60,964 nucleotides of DNA, taken from Methylotenera sp. (lineage in GTDB: Bacteria > Pseudomonadota > Gammaproteobacteria > Burkholderiales > Methylophilaceae). The notes below the pieces were generated by a model, which saw only the letters and a list, made by a program, of their open reading frames with translations, ran no database searches and was not told the DNA's origin. The translations under genes were made by a program, and so were the position numbers. Positions 1 to 9,546 of the stretch are shown here, piece after piece. Within the stretch, counting starts at the first letter, position 1. Each line of letters starts with the position of its first letter. The DNA is taken from assembly GCA_030655015.1 (NCBI GenBank), contig JAURWJ010000151.1, forward strand, positions 1 to 60,964, read 5' to 3'.

Positions 1-117
1 GCCACCCATACTATTAATTGCAATAATTTCAATATCTTTGCGTTGTTGTTCATACAATGCACGCAACACCATGCGCCCAATGCGACCATAACCGTTAATT
101 GCCACTCGAATTGCCAT
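1..117 (-). CDS. gap: Glyceraldehyde-3-phosphate dehydrogenase, N-terminal part (cut by window edge)
   Basis: The first 39 codons of a GAPDH gene run off the left edge. The reading starts [16 protein letters not shown], the NAD-binding Rossmann start (GxGRIGR) of the GapA family, and continues in frame to base 1. GAPDH interconverts glyceraldehyde 3-phosphate and 1,3-bisphosphoglycerate in glycolysis and, with CO2 fixation, in the Calvin cycle. It lies downstream of tkt on the same strand but behind a terminator, so it may have its own promoter. The tkt-gap order is common in Betaproteobacteria. Catalytic Cys is outside the window. Confidence 0.93.
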   Translation of the reverse strand, partial: MAIRVAINGYGRIGRMVLRALYEQQRKDIEIIAINSMGG

Positions 118-173
118 GATAATTCCTAAATTTTCAATTAAATCGAAACCAGTTAAATTAACGCCAGCTCCTT

Positions 174-210
174 AAAAAAATAAGGCACCTCAATACTGAG
201 GTGCCTTATT
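174..210 (-). terminator. Rho-independent terminator after tkt
   Basis: A perfect stem (AATAAGGCACCTCA at 179-192, TGAGGTGCCTTATT at 197-210) encloses a 4-nt loop. On the minus strand it is followed by a run of seven T (174-180 as A on the plus strand). It lies about 80 bp past the tkt stop and before the gap start, so it should end most tkt transcripts. Confidence 0.88.
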
Positions 211-290
211 AAACTAGCTAACTCAAGCTTGTTAAGCTTGTTAAAAACAGCGCAAGTTGAATTGCAGCGCCTTAAATTAAGCCAACAAAA

Positions 291-2276
291 TTAAAGCACC
301 GATTTAACAGTAGCGACTACATTTTCAACTGTAAAACCAAAGTGTTTCAACAATACATTACCAGGTGCTGATTCACCGAATGTATCGATACCAACAACAG
401 CGCCTTCCAAGCCTACATATTTACGCCAGAAGTCAGTCACACCAGCCTCAACCGCCACGCGCACTACGCCTGGCGTTAACACGCTGTCTTTGTAAGCTTT
501 ATCTTGACGATCAAATACGTTGGTTGATGGCATTGAAACTACGCGCACTTTAGTACCCGCCGCATTCAACTCAGCTGCCGCTTTAACCGCTAATTCAAGT
601 TCTGAACCATTGGCAATAATAATCGCATCCGCTTTACCAGCTACGTCAGATAACACATAACCACCTTGGCGCATTAAATCAAATTGTGCAGCATCATGCT
701 TCATGCCTGGCACGTTTTGACGGCTTAATACCAAGCTAGATGGACCATTTTTACGCTCAACGGCTGCCACCCAAGCTACTGCAGTTTCAGTTGAGTTACC
801 TGGACGCCATACATCCATATTAGGAATCAAGCGTAAACCAGCTGTATTTTCAATTGGTTGATGTGTAGGACCATCTTCACCTTGGCCGATAGAGTCATGC
901 GTTAACACTGCAATAGAGCGTTGTTTCATCAATGCTGCCATACGCAATGCGCTCTTAGCGTAGTCAGAGAACATGTGGAATGTGCCACCGAATGGTACTA
1001 AACCACCGTGCAATGCCATACCGTTCATAATCGCAAACATACCGAACTCACGCACGCCGTATGAAATGTAGTTACCTGGTTTTTTACCATCTACATGCGT
1101 AAAGCTACTGCATGAAGTTAAGTTAGAACCGGTTAAGTCCGCTGAACCACCTAAGAACTCAGGTAATAATGGAGCCAAAGCACCAATGACGTTTTGTGAA
1201 GCTTTACGTGTTGCAACAGTTTCTGCTTTTTCGTTAGTTGCAGAGATGATTGCATCAGTCGCCTGTTTCCAGTTAGCTGGCAACGACCCTGACGTGCGAC
1301 GTGTAAACTCAGCCGCTTCAGCTGGGAAAGCTTTAGCGTAAGCTGCGAATTTATCATTCCATGCCGCTTCAGCAGCTGCGCCTTTAGCGGTTGCATCCCA
1401 ACCAGCGTAAACGTCTGCCGGAATCACGAATGGCTCATGTGGCCAGCCAATGTTTGCACGCGTTGCTGCAACTTCTTCTAAACCTAATGCAGAACCGTGG
1501 CAATCATGTGAGCCAGATTTGTTTGGTGAACCCATACCGATCACTGTTTTACAGCAGATCAACGATGGTTTATCCGTTACTTTTTTAGCGGCTGCAATTG
1601 CAGCACCGATTGCAGCAACGTCATGACCGTCAACAGATTGAACGTGCCAGCCATAAGATTCAAAACGCTTAGCAGTATCGTCTGTGTACCAGCCTTCAAT
1701 ATGGCCATCGATAGAAATACCGTTGTCATCCCAGAATGCTGTCAACTTGCCCAAACCCCAAGTACCGGCAAGTGCACAAGCTTCGTGAGAAACGCCTTCC
1801 ATCATACAGCCGTCGCCTAAGAACACATAAGTGTTATGGTCAACAACATCATGGCCTGGCTTGTTGAATTGGCTAGCTAATAACTTTTCAGCCATCGCAA
1901 AACCAACACCGTTGGCAATCCCTTGGCCTAATGGGCCAGTCGTTGTTTCTACGCCTGGTGCGTAACCATATTCTGGGTGACCAGCACATTTAGAATGTAA
2001 TTGACGGAATGTTTTCAATTCGTCCATTGGCAATGCATAGCCTGTCAGGTGTAACAATGAGTAAATCAACATTGAACCGTGACCATTAGAAAGAACAAAG
2101 CGATCACGATTTGCCCACTCAGGATTTTTTGGGTTATGGCTTAAATGATGATTCCAAAGCTCTTCAGCGATTTCCGCCATTCCCATAGGCGCACCTGGGT
2201 GGCCAGAGTTAGCTTTTTGTACCGCATCCATAGATAACGCACGGATAGCGTTGGCTAGGTCTTTACGTGTTGCCAT
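291..2276 (-). CDS. tkt: Transketolase
   Basis: ThDP-dependent transfer of two-carbon ketol units between sugar phosphates, in the cytosol; serves the pentose phosphate and Calvin cycles. The 661-residue length is normal for the family. Visible motifs: the N-terminal transketolase signature with SNGHGS near residue 63-68, the ThDP motif starting GDG at 154-156 and ending at the NG pair near 185, and the pyrimidine-domain stretch with [14 protein letters not shown]. The start ATG has GGGAGA eight or so bases upstream. It is transcribed away from the small gene at 2719 and ends in a strong terminator. In this genome it is the only transketolase in view and would have to serve the cbb operon, which lacks one. 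Confidence 0.96.
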   Translation of the reverse strand: MATRKDLANAIRALSMDAVQKANSGHPGAPMGMAEIAEELWNHHLSHNPKNPEWANRDRFVLSNGHGSMLIYSLLHLTGYALPMDELKTFRQLHSKCAGHPEYGYAPGVETTTGPLGQGIANGVGFAMAEKLLASQFNKPGHDVVDHNTYVFLGDGCMMEGVSHEACALAGTWGLGKLTAFWDDNGISIDGHIEGWYTDDTAKRFESYGWHVQSVDGHDVAAIGAAIAAAKKVTDKPSLICCKTVIGMGSPNKSGSHDCHGSALGLEEVAATRANIGWPHEPFVIPADVYAGWDATAKGAAAEAAWNDKFAAYAKAFPAEAAEFTRRTSGSLPANWKQATDAIISATNEKAETVATRKASQNVIGALAPLLPEFLGGSADLTGSNLTSCSSFTHVDGKKPGNYISYGVREFGMFAIMNGMALHGGLVPFGGTFHMFSDYAKSALRMAALMKQRSIAVLTHDSIGQGEDGPTHQPIENTAGLRLIPNMDVWRPGNSTETAVAWVAAVERKNGPSSLVLSRQNVPGMKHDAAQFDLMRQGGYVLSDVAGKADAIIIANGSELELAVKAAAELNAAGTKVRVVSMPSTNVFDRQDKAYKDSVLTPGVVRVAVEAGVTDFWRKYVGLEGAVVGIDTFGESAPGNVLLKHFGFTVENVVATVKSVL

Positions 2277-2718
2277 AGTTTTCTCCCTAATGATTAACTT
2301 GATGTTTTACGAGTTATATCTGGTTTAATTTAAGTAAATTTGATAATTTGATAAAAATAAGTGACTTTGACAAAATTTTAAGTCTTATAGAAAATCAGCT
2401 AAAACCTTGCCTGAATTCTTCAAAAAGTTAGCCTCTTCAACTACTTTTTTGCAAAGACTAAATTATTGCTTAAATAGCCTTTTTCGGCAAGGGCTTGCAA
2501 CATTTGATCATTAGAAAATAATTCCCTCAAATCAGCCTGGCGCAACTGCACAACTTCCACACGGTTTTGTTGGTTGTTTTAAACTGGCATAATGACACTC
2601 AATCGCCGCTTACTTTTAACCACTATTAGCCGCATGTTTCTTTCTGTACTATTCGCCACAAGCAACTGAGGTTCAGCAATATGCAACAAATCTCAAACTA
2701 ACATGTAAAGATCAGCCC
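2277..2718. other. 442-bp intergenic region between tkt and a small secreted-protein gene
   Basis: Divergent spacer that must hold the tkt promoter (minus) and the promoter of the 2719 gene (plus). It is AT-rich near tkt. On the minus strand bases 2578-2441 hold 45 open codons ending in TAG (end reads LSNNLVFAKK). They are preceded in frame by ATG CCA GTT TAA, as if a short gene had been interrupted at codon 4. I cannot assign it and see no ribosome-binding site, so I do not call a gene. Confidence 0.5.
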
Positions 2719-3102
2719 GTGAAAAAACTTTTAACCATTTTAATTTTAGCGCTCACATCAAGCCGCGCACTCGCAGAATGGACGATGATCCAGACCAATG
2801 ACAATGGCAATATGTATATCGACTTTGACACGCTGCAAAAGTCTGGAGATTTAGTGAGGATATCCACACTGAATGACTATTACAGCTCACAACAAAAAGG
2901 CGAATTATCATCGCAATGGAAAGAGTTGCACGATTGCAAACATAAGAAGTTTAAAGCACTGGCTATTAATGACTACACTGAAAATATGGGTAACGGCAAG
3001 TTGATTCTAACCACTCTTTTTAATGAAGCTGAAACCGCTTGGTCAGATGTGGTGCTTTATAGCGTAGGTGAACTCAAGGCTAATATTATTTGTAGTCGAT
3101 AG
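2719..3102 (+). CDS. Small secreted protein, surface-adhesin E-like
   Basis: 127 residues starting at GTG. Residues 1-19 form a signal peptide (KK, a hydrophobic run, then SRALA before EW), so the product is probably periplasmic or outer-membrane associated. The mature part begins EWTMIQTNDNGNMYIDFDTL and contains two Cys (in HDCKH and IICSR), which could form a disulfide. The pattern of W near the start, YID-D, and a final Cys resembles the surface-adhesin protein E (PE)-like family of short proteins common in Betaproteobacteria, whose cellular role is mostly unknown. Single-gene unit with no operon partner. The ribosome-binding site is weak (AAAG). Confidence 0.7.
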   Translation: MKKLLTILILALTSSRALAEWTMIQTNDNGNMYIDFDTLQKSGDLVRISTLNDYYSSQQKGELSSQWKELHDCKHKKFKALAINDYTENMGNGKLILTTLFNEAETAWSDVVLYSVGELKANIICSR

Positions 3103-3156
3103 CCATCAATGAAACCTTGAAAAGTCAGCCATACGGCTGATACACCCTAGCAAGCG

Positions 3157-3235
3157 TAGCCTTGATGAAACTAAAGTGAAATCAAAGGTTTACCACGCAC
3201 CCCCTCGATTCCATTGCACTCCATCGAGAGCTACA
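3157..3235. repeat. REP-like double-hairpin repeat, copy A
   Basis: Two adjacent imperfect hairpins: CCTTGAT (3161-3167) facing ATCAAAGG, then CCTCGAT (3204-3210) facing ATCGAGAG, with GTAGC and GCTAC at the outer ends. The same arrangement recurs at 24105-24207. It lies in the gap between two convergent genes, a usual place for REP/BIME-type elements. Confidence 0.6.
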
Positions 3236-3261
3236 TTAGCTACTACGGCCTCGACAGCCAA

Positions 3262-4305
3262 TCAAACATCAACTTTAACGCCAGTGGAAGCAGCCTTAAT
3301 ACTGGCTTGCATGGCAATGCAATTGCCCCTCGCATCATCAAAGTTTAAATAAGTCGGCTTGTCATTTAACACGCAATCACTGAAATGTTCAATTTCCAAA
3401 TTAAAATGATTGCTTGGCGCAAAGCGCTCTTCAGCATATCTGCCATCTTCAAGCGCCCAGCTGATCACGGGCACGTCATTTTGAAACACCCAAGCCGCGT
3501 GACATTTCACCCAGCCTTTAGTGCCAATGATTTCGTATTCAGATTTACGGCTACGCTCAAAGCTGATATCAAAATGACCAAACCGTGCGCGACCGTGTGC
3601 ATCTAGCCCAAAATCCAGCACACCGCTGGTGACCATATCAGCGCCATGTTCATTTAGTTTGGCATGGGCAATCACTGCAAGCGGTTCTGCAGGCACGCCT
3701 TCTTTGGCAAAGCACCAACGTAGCGCATGAATCGCATAAGGACCAATATCCCACATTGCGCCACCGCCATTGGCCATGCTGCGGTTGATGCGATACATGC
3801 GCGCAGGTTTCATCAGAAATGAAAAAGAAGCTCGGGCAGATAGCACGTCGCCAATCAATCCAGAAGCTACGATCTCTTGCACACGCTCATGCTGCGGATG
3901 AAAGCGGTACATAAAGCCTTCCATCACCTTCACCTTATTTTTGTTTGCTGCTGCCTCAATGGTCTCAATATCAGCCACCTTAAGCGCCATTGGTTTTTCA
4001 ATCAGCACATGCTTACCTGCATTAATGGCTTTTAACGCCCACTCGGCATGCTCTTCGTTGGCCATTGGGCAGTAAATCGCCTCTACATTTTCATCAGAGA
4101 TCAAGGCATCCAAATTGTCATGACACTGCACGCCACTTGCGCGGCATGGTGCATATTTTTCAAGCGTAGCTTTGGCGGCACCTGCACGACGACTGGCAAT
4201 TGCAACCAGCTCAGCGTTAGGTGCTTCGATGATTGCGGGAAGCAGGCGTTCATTAACACGCGCTGCACCTAGAATTCCCCAACGTAACTTTCTAGCTTCA
4301 ATCAT
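3262..4305 (-). CDS. Gfo/Idh/MocA-family NAD(P)-dependent oxidoreductase
   Basis: 347 residues. The N-terminal Rossmann fold starts WGILGAARV and the family signature EKPMAL follows near residue 100. The C-terminal half matches the GFO_IDH_MocA C domain (GGAMWDIGPYAIHALRW). Members oxidise or reduce sugars, inositols or related polyols, or act on dihydrodiols or biliverdin; the substrate cannot be read from sequence. ATG at 4305 is preferred over the TTG one codon upstream because GGAG sits six bases before it. The gene abuts the fadL-like gene (15 bp gap, same strand), suggesting co-transcription. Confidence 0.88.
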   Translation of the reverse strand: MIEARKLRWGILGAARVNERLLPAIIEAPNAELVAIASRRAGAAKATLEKYAPCRASGVQCHDNLDALISDENVEAIYCPMANEEHAEWALKAINAGKHVLIEKPMALKVADIETIEAAANKNKVKVMEGFMYRFHPQHERVQEIVASGLIGDVLSARASFSFLMKPARMYRINRSMANGGGAMWDIGPYAIHALRWCFAKEGVPAEPLAVIAHAKLNEHGADMVTSGVLDFGLDAHGRARFGHFDISFERSRKSEYEIIGTKGWVKCHAAWVFQNDVPVISWALEDGRYAEERFAPSNHFNLEIEHFSDCVLNDKPTYLNFDDARGNCIAMQASIKAASTGVKVDV

Positions 4306-4320
4306 CAATTACTCCATTCA

Positions 4321-5613
4321 TTAAAAATTATGCGTTAGCTGTAAACTTAGAATATCTACACGGCCTTTAAAATCACCACGCAAGCGACCATTATTAAACG
4401 GAGCGGTTGCACTTACCGCAGTTTGGTCATCATCAATTTTTGCATCGCGAATAAACAGATGCGAGTAGCCAATATCCAATTTAGAGGCTGACGTCACTTG
4501 ATAACTTGCGCCTAGCGACAGCCATTTTCTATCATTCCCTGGAGTACGTGCAGTACGGAACTCATTGCTAATTGCCTCTTGGTCATAAGCTAGTCCGGCA
4601 CGTAACTTGAGGGGGTCATTATAGCGATAGCTCACCCCTAAAGAGTAACGCAATGTGTTATCCCAGTTTTCTGGCGTGTTGCTTAATAACGCGCCACTAT
4701 CCCGATAAACTGCCAACGCTTTGAATTGACTCCAGCGCGTCCAAGTAACGTCAGCCATCACGTCCCATTGATTATCCAGGCGACTAAACGCACTTACTGA
4801 AAAACTTTCCGGTAAGGTTAAGTCCGCTGTTCCACCGCCACTAGGAGTTGCAGCCACTAAAGGTGCTGACAAGCCGGCCGGATGCTGAAACTTGACGCCA
4901 CCATCTAAATGCTGGCTAAGCTTGGAGCGGTAAGCGATGCCAATACGCGAATCTACAGTTGCCTGATAAATCGCACCTAAATTATAGCCAAAGCCCCAAT
5001 CATCCCCTTTAACTTCCACAGTACCTTCACCAAACGGGCCAAAATTCACAGCACGTGTCAGCGTTGCCTCTGCTCGCATCGCAGAAACACCAAACCCGAG
5101 CGAAAGCTGATCGTTGACTTTAAAAGCTAAGGAGGGATTGATATTGATGGTTTTTACTTCTGACTTATCTGCCTGAAAACGCCCTACCCACTTAGCATCA
5201 TATTCAGTTTTAAGGCCGAAGGGTGCCGTTAAACCCAAGCCAAATTTAACGTTATCCGTTAAATCTCTTTTGTAGTAAAAATTAGGCACGAAGGCTAACC
5301 CCCCTAGGTCAGGCCCCTCATCCCCTAGCGGCCTACCAGCATTCGCCGCTTCTGAGCCTTGATTATTAAATTCCGCGCTCGGTTTAATCAGATGCAAGAC
5401 CCCTACTACTTGCGTACCCAAAATGTAAGTCATGCCGGCGGGGTTGAAAAATATTGTACTCGCGTCTTCTGCTATCGCGGCGGCGCCGGCGTAGGCATTT
5501 CCCATGCTACTGCCACTTTGCTCTATCAAAGCAAAACCCGCAGCCTGTGCGCCAGTTGCAACCCCTAAAACTGAAATAACCATCAGGCTTTTTATCATCT
5601 CTTTTGCACTCAT
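4321..5613 (-). CDS. FadL/TodX-family outer-membrane transport protein
   Basis: 430 residues. A signal peptide ends at about residue 24 (GAQA before AGF). The mature N-terminus carries the FadL hatch signature (GFALIEQSGSSMGNAYAG, then EDASTIFFNPAGM with NPA). The rest is alternating beta-strand sequence ending in Phe, as expected of an outer-membrane barrel. FadL proteins pass long-chain fatty acids or other hydrophobic molecules across the outer membrane. An acyl-CoA synthetase lies just upstream on the same strand, a sensible partner that would trap imported fatty acids. The leader between the two genes holds two copies of a TGTAAAAAAAAC-like string on the minus strand. Confidence 0.92.
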   Translation of the reverse strand: MSAKEMIKSLMVISVLGVATGAQAAGFALIEQSGSSMGNAYAGAAAIAEDASTIFFNPAGMTYILGTQVVGVLHLIKPSAEFNNQGSEAANAGRPLGDEGPDLGGLAFVPNFYYKRDLTDNVKFGLGLTAPFGLKTEYDAKWVGRFQADKSEVKTININPSLAFKVNDQLSLGFGVSAMRAEATLTRAVNFGPFGEGTVEVKGDDWGFGYNLGAIYQATVDSRIGIAYRSKLSQHLDGGVKFQHPAGLSAPLVAATPSGGGTADLTLPESFSVSAFSRLDNQWDVMADVTWTRWSQFKALAVYRDSGALLSNTPENWDNTLRYSLGVSYRYNDPLKLRAGLAYDQEAISNEFRTARTPGNDRKWLSLGASYQVTSASKLDIGYSHLFIRDAKIDDDQTAVSATAPFNNGRLRGDFKGRVDILSLQLTHNF

Positions 5614-5700
5614 GGCTTAACGTCCTCTCGATTTTTATTCGCTATTTTTAATGTTTTTTTTACAGCAAAGTTTTTTTTACAATAAAGCAACTGACCTCCG

Positions 5701-7521
5701 CTAGCGATTAAACCCTTCGTAAAGCTTTTCATACGCCGCAATATTATGCTGCAAAACGACATGACGTTTAATTTTGAGGGTAGGCGTTAACAGCCCATTT
5801 TCTATGGTCCAAGGTTCATGCAGCAGCGCAATTTTTCTGACTTTTGCATATCCCGGAAAAGCCTTCATTTGTTGCGCCACGCGGTTAAGTGCAAAAGCAC
5901 ACGCTTGCGGATGCACTAAGTCTGACGGCCAATTATTAGGCAAATCACGCGTTTTTACAGCATCTGCCCAACACTCACGATTTACTACCGCCAACACACT
6001 CAAATAGGCTTTACCTTCGCCCACCACCATCACCTGTTCAAAAAGCGGGTCACGCTGTATCGCAGATTCTATATCCCCCGGCGGCACTTTTTCACCGTTA
6101 GAAAGCACAATAATTTCTTTAATGCGCCCAGTGATTGTAATGCGGTCAAACGCATCGATCTTGACAACGTCTCCCGTTTTAAGCCAGCCGTCGGCGGTAA
6201 AAATGGCTTTGGTCGCTTCATTGTTATTCCAGTAGCCTTGCATCACATTAGCGCCACGTACTTCTAAACCATCGGCCTCACCTATCCGTACCTCCACCCC
6301 TTGAATCGTTTGCCCTACACTACTCGGTACATTATTTTCTACCCGATTTACGCTTACAATAGGGCTGGTTTCGGTTAAGCCATACCCTTGAATGATTGGT
6401 ACGCCCAGCGCAATAAAAGTACGTGCATTATCTGTGGCCAACGCGGCACCTCCCGCAACAGCCAAACGCAGCCTGCCACCCAAACGCGCTTGTAACTTAT
6501 CTGCCACCAGTTTTTTCAATAACGGCCATAGCAGATGTTGCAAATGCCACTTGCCACGCCCTTGTGCATACTCAAAACGGCTATCACCGACTTTGACTGC
6601 CAGTTCAAATAAATAGCGCGCATAAGCCGGGCCTTGTTCTAACTTATTACGCAGCCCTGATTGAATGCGCTCAAAAATACGTGGCACTGTGACCATAATC
6701 GTGGGTTGCACTTTGGCTAAATCTTCTTGCAACTGTTGTATAGAGCGAGAAAAGGCAACACTGGCGCCCGACATAATGGGAATGCAACAACCAGCCATGC
6801 GCTCTAATGCATGCGATAACGGCAAAAACGACAGGAATATATCGTTGGGATAAATAGAAAATACCTGCAAAGCACCCCAGGCATTACTCATTAAGTTGCG
6901 ATGCGTGAGCATCACACCTTTAGATTTACCTGTAGTACCAGAGGTGTAAATGATGGTCGCTAGCGCATCCGCATCAGATACGCGATGCTGGAACTCACCT
7001 GAGTCACTTAAACTTGGTAGCCATTCATCAACACCACGAATACGTCCATCATCATCACCTTCGGGGGGCGTTTTGAATACCACAACCCGTTGCAACTCAA
7101 CCAAACCTGCGCTAACCTCATGAATGGGATGCCAATTCTCTGCACTATCGATTAGCAGTAATTTTGCGCCTGAATCTTGCAACACATGTGCGACATTTTC
7201 AGGACGGTCTGACACGTATAACGGCACGGTCACCAAGCCCAACCCAAGTGCAGCTTGATCAAACAATACCCAGCTTGGGCTGTTTTTGAGCATAACAGCT
7301 ACACGGTCGCCTTGTTGCAATTGCTCATGCAACAAGGCCACTTGCCAGCTTATAATTTCATGCAGTGCGACCTGCCATGTCATCTCGCGCCATTCACCGG
7401 CTTGATCATCAAAATAGCGATAAGCAACGCCGTCCGGCGTGCGCTTTACTCGCTCATGAAACATACTGTCTAAAGTGGTTGCCAGCTCAGGGCTAATAAA
7501 ATCCGTTTGCTGCGCTCTCAC
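5701..7521 (-). CDS. Long-chain acyl-CoA synthetase (AMP-forming)
   Basis: 606 residues of the ANL adenylating superfamily. The P-loop-like A3 motif YTSGTTGKSKG lies at 192-202, followed by YGLTETSP, the A8-type GWLKTGD and the C-terminal lysine region (NGLLTPTLKIKR). It resembles the FadD15/FAA1-type enzymes that activate long-chain fatty acids to acyl-CoA with ATP. The start is GTG at 7521, with AAGG seven bases upstream overlapping the stop of the thioredoxin-like gene. The two are therefore translationally linked and probably feed the FadL pathway downstream. Confidence 0.93.
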   Translation of the reverse strand: MRAQQTDFISPELATTLDSMFHERVKRTPDGVAYRYFDDQAGEWREMTWQVALHEIISWQVALLHEQLQQGDRVAVMLKNSPSWVLFDQAALGLGLVTVPLYVSDRPENVAHVLQDSGAKLLLIDSAENWHPIHEVSAGLVELQRVVVFKTPPEGDDDGRIRGVDEWLPSLSDSGEFQHRVSDADALATIIYTSGTTGKSKGVMLTHRNLMSNAWGALQVFSIYPNDIFLSFLPLSHALERMAGCCIPIMSGASVAFSRSIQQLQEDLAKVQPTIMVTVPRIFERIQSGLRNKLEQGPAYARYLFELAVKVGDSRFEYAQGRGKWHLQHLLWPLLKKLVADKLQARLGGRLRLAVAGGAALATDNARTFIALGVPIIQGYGLTETSPIVSVNRVENNVPSSVGQTIQGVEVRIGEADGLEVRGANVMQGYWNNNEATKAIFTADGWLKTGDVVKIDAFDRITITGRIKEIIVLSNGEKVPPGDIESAIQRDPLFEQVMVVGEGKAYLSVLAVVNRECWADAVKTRDLPNNWPSDLVHPQACAFALNRVAQQMKAFPGYAKVRKIALLHEPWTIENGLLTPTLKIKRHVVLQHNIAAYEKLYEGFNR

Positions 7522-7530
7522 GGCGCAACC

Positions 7531-8097
7531 TTAAATGGATTCTTGCGCAAACCATTTAATGCTACAGCCAATGCTTGGCGTCTGCTCTCTAGGTCCTTCC
7601 CCAGTTTCGGCAATCTGCTTCATCGCGTTAAACAAATCTCGCGGGTTGTTTTGGTCAGACACACGACGTCCTGCCGCATCAAATCGACCACGATATTGCA
7701 GCTCTAAATTAGCGTTAAAGCCAAAAAAATCAGGGGTGCAAACTGCACCATAAGCTTTCGCCACTTCTTGCGTATCATCCAATACATAAGGGAACGAAAA
7801 ATCAAATAGTTTTGATTCTTCCATCATGCGCTCGTAAGAGTCTTCAGGGTAATTTTCAGTATCGTTACTTTGAATAGCAATGGTGTTGATGCCATATTGC
7901 AACAACTCGCGACAATCAGCCACCAAGCGCGTTTTAATGGCTTTAACATAAGGGCAGTGGTTGCAAATAAACATAACCAACAAGCCATTTTTACCGGCAC
8001 TATTTGCCAAGGTATAACGCTTACCATCAACACCTAACAAATCAAAATCAGCGGCGCGCTGACCAAAATTACATACGGGGGGATTTAAGCTAACCAT
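7531..8097 (-). CDS. Thioredoxin-like/peroxiredoxin-fold protein with CNHCPY motif
   Basis: 188 residues, thioredoxin fold of the AhpC/TSA-redoxin group. The motif FICNHCPYVKA puts a CxxC pair at 45 and 48. No signal peptide is visible, so it is likely cytosolic. These CNHCPY proteins are widespread and annotated as thioredoxin-family proteins; the physiological substrate is not established. It is followed after 9 bp by the acyl-CoA synthetase on the same strand. It is divergent from rsmE. Confidence 0.85.
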   Translation of the reverse strand: MVSLNPPVCNFGQRAADFDLLGVDGKRYTLANSAGKNGLLVMFICNHCPYVKAIKTRLVADCRELLQYGINTIAIQSNDTENYPEDSYERMMEESKLFDFSFPYVLDDTQEVAKAYGAVCTPDFFGFNANLELQYRGRFDAAGRRVSDQNNPRDLFNAMKQIAETGEGPREQTPSIGCSIKWFAQESI

Positions 8098-8225
8098 TTT
8101 TCTCTCCTTATTTCGTTATACTTATTGATGTGACAACGTTAACGTTTATATTATCACTATTGTTTTCAACTTTGCTTTCTTTTAGCGCCCGCTATTTAAC
8201 AACTCGATCTTAATGGTTTAATCTT

Positions 8226-8960
8226 ATGTCTAATCTTCGATTTTTTACAAATTTACCCTTGGCATTAAATGCAAGTGTGCAACTCTCAGAGAGCGCCGCG
8301 GCACACGCCACGCGTGCGCTACGTTTAAATGTTGGCGACAATGCCGTGGTATTTAATGGTGATGGCTTTGATTATGACTGCGAATTAACTTCAATCAAGA
8401 AAAATACAGTGATTGCCAACATTACTGGTGTAACAAAAGTAAGTAATGAGTCGCCACTGAACATTACCTTACTGCAAGCTGTTTCCAGCGGTGACCGCAT
8501 GGACTTCACCATTCAAAAATCGGTTGAGTTAGGCGTAAAAAACATACAACCCATCATCAGCCAACGTAGCGTAGTGAAGTTATCGGCTGAACGTGCAGAG
8601 AAACGTACTGAGCATTGGCAAAACGTGGCGATTTCAGCTTGCGAGCAATCCGGTCGCGCAGTTGTGCCAAAGATATTCCCGCCAATGTCACTTGAGTACT
8701 GGCTAAGCCACAATCCTATTGCAAATGCTACGCGCATTCAGCTCAACCCCGTCGGCGCAAAACGCTTAACTGAGATGCAAAAACCAACCTCAGAGATCCA
8801 ACTGTTGATTGGGGCAGAAGGTGGCCTAAGTCAAAGTGAAATAGACCTTGCCGCCGCGCAAGGCTTTCAATCTATCGTGTTAGGCCCACGAATTTTACGT
8901 ACAGAAACTGCAGCATTGACCGCAATTTCAGTCATGCAATCGGTGTGGGGAGATTTTTAG
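8226..8960 (+). CDS. rsmE: 16S rRNA (uracil-1498-N3)-methyltransferase
   Basis: 244 residues, SPOUT-class methyltransferase. The C-terminal trefoil-knot region reads IGAEGGLSQSEIDLA then GPRILRTETAA, the RsmE SAM-binding signature. It methylates N3 of U1498 in 16S rRNA. Length matches the family. Its last 45 codons plus roughly 27 bp of downstream sequence recur as a diverged fragment at 24209-24373. Confidence 0.95.
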   Translation: MSNLRFFTNLPLALNASVQLSESAAAHATRALRLNVGDNAVVFNGDGFDYDCELTSIKKNTVIANITGVTKVSNESPLNITLLQAVSSGDRMDFTIQKSVELGVKNIQPIISQRSVVKLSAERAEKRTEHWQNVAISACEQSGRAVVPKIFPPMSLEYWLSHNPIANATRIQLNPVGAKRLTEMQKPTSEIQLLIGAEGGLSQSEIDLAAAQGFQSIVLGPRILRTETAALTAISVMQSVWGDF

Positions 8961-9019
8961 TGGGGTCACAACGTAAGCCTCAACTCGGCCTAAGGTTTGA
9001 CCTGAACTATACCTACAAT

Positions 9020-9289
9020 TTAGGCGTACGGAACTTCTCTATAAGTTGGCAAGACAACTGACTTAAAGTAGGTCTCGAAGCCATGAAAATTACTGTCTGC
9101 CTGTGTATGAAACTCTGTGTATGGAACCCCAATGTAGGCAACTAACTTGCCACCAATTGGTTTGAATAGCAATCTGTTTTCAGTGGCATTTTTATGGTCG
9201 TGAATAAAGCCGATTGCTTCAAAAGCGTTGCCTACTAAGCCTTCTTGGTAATAGGCAGATTTTGAGCCTGCTTGATATGCGGATTTCAT
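9020..9289 (-). CDS. Hypothetical protein, 89 residues
   Basis: Not recognised. The start is supported by AAAGGAA eight or so bases upstream of the ATG. The protein is soluble-looking and rich in Gly, Ala and aromatics, with no signal peptide, membrane span or Cys. It begins MKSAYQAGSKSAYYQEGL. It is convergent with rsmE and separated by a terminator from the aldehyde dehydrogenase behind it, so it is probably monocistronic. Confidence 0.6.
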   Translation of the reverse strand: MKSAYQAGSKSAYYQEGLVGNAFEAIGFIHDHKNATENRLLFKPIGGKLVAYIGVPYTEFHTQADSNFHGFETYFKSVVLPTYREVPYA

Positions 9290-9469
9290 TTCTTATTCCT
9301 TTTTTTAAAAGTAATCCTGCGCTGTGCGCAAACGCGTGAACTTTCTTGTGCCAGAAAATGAATTTGTTTCGATGTCCGTATTAAGTGATGTGACAGGCAC
9401 AAATATAACGGCGGTTTATGACGGTGTGATTAAGCTTTGTAAGCTATTTGTAAGTAGGTTTAACCCATG

Positions 9470-9501
9470 AAAAAAGCCCCTCACATTGCTGTGAGAGGCT
9501 T
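9470..9501 (-). terminator. Rho-independent terminator after the aldehyde dehydrogenase gene
   Basis: Stem AGCCCCTCACA (9475-9485) with TGTGAGAGGCT (9490-9500), one mismatch, loop TTGC. On the minus strand it is followed by six T (9470-9475 as A on the plus strand). It would end the long minus-strand rnf/por/aldehyde dehydrogenase transcript. Confidence 0.8.
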
Positions 9502-9546
9502 CTATTGGCTTTATCTCTGATGATTTAACTGGAGAATTAAATCAGA

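Noticed and set aside
2441-2578. 45 open codons on the minus strand upstream of tkt
   Set aside because: The peptide looks protein-like, but the frame is preceded by ATG CCA GTT TAA, has no ribosome-binding site and matches nothing I recognise; too weak for a gene or pseudogene call.
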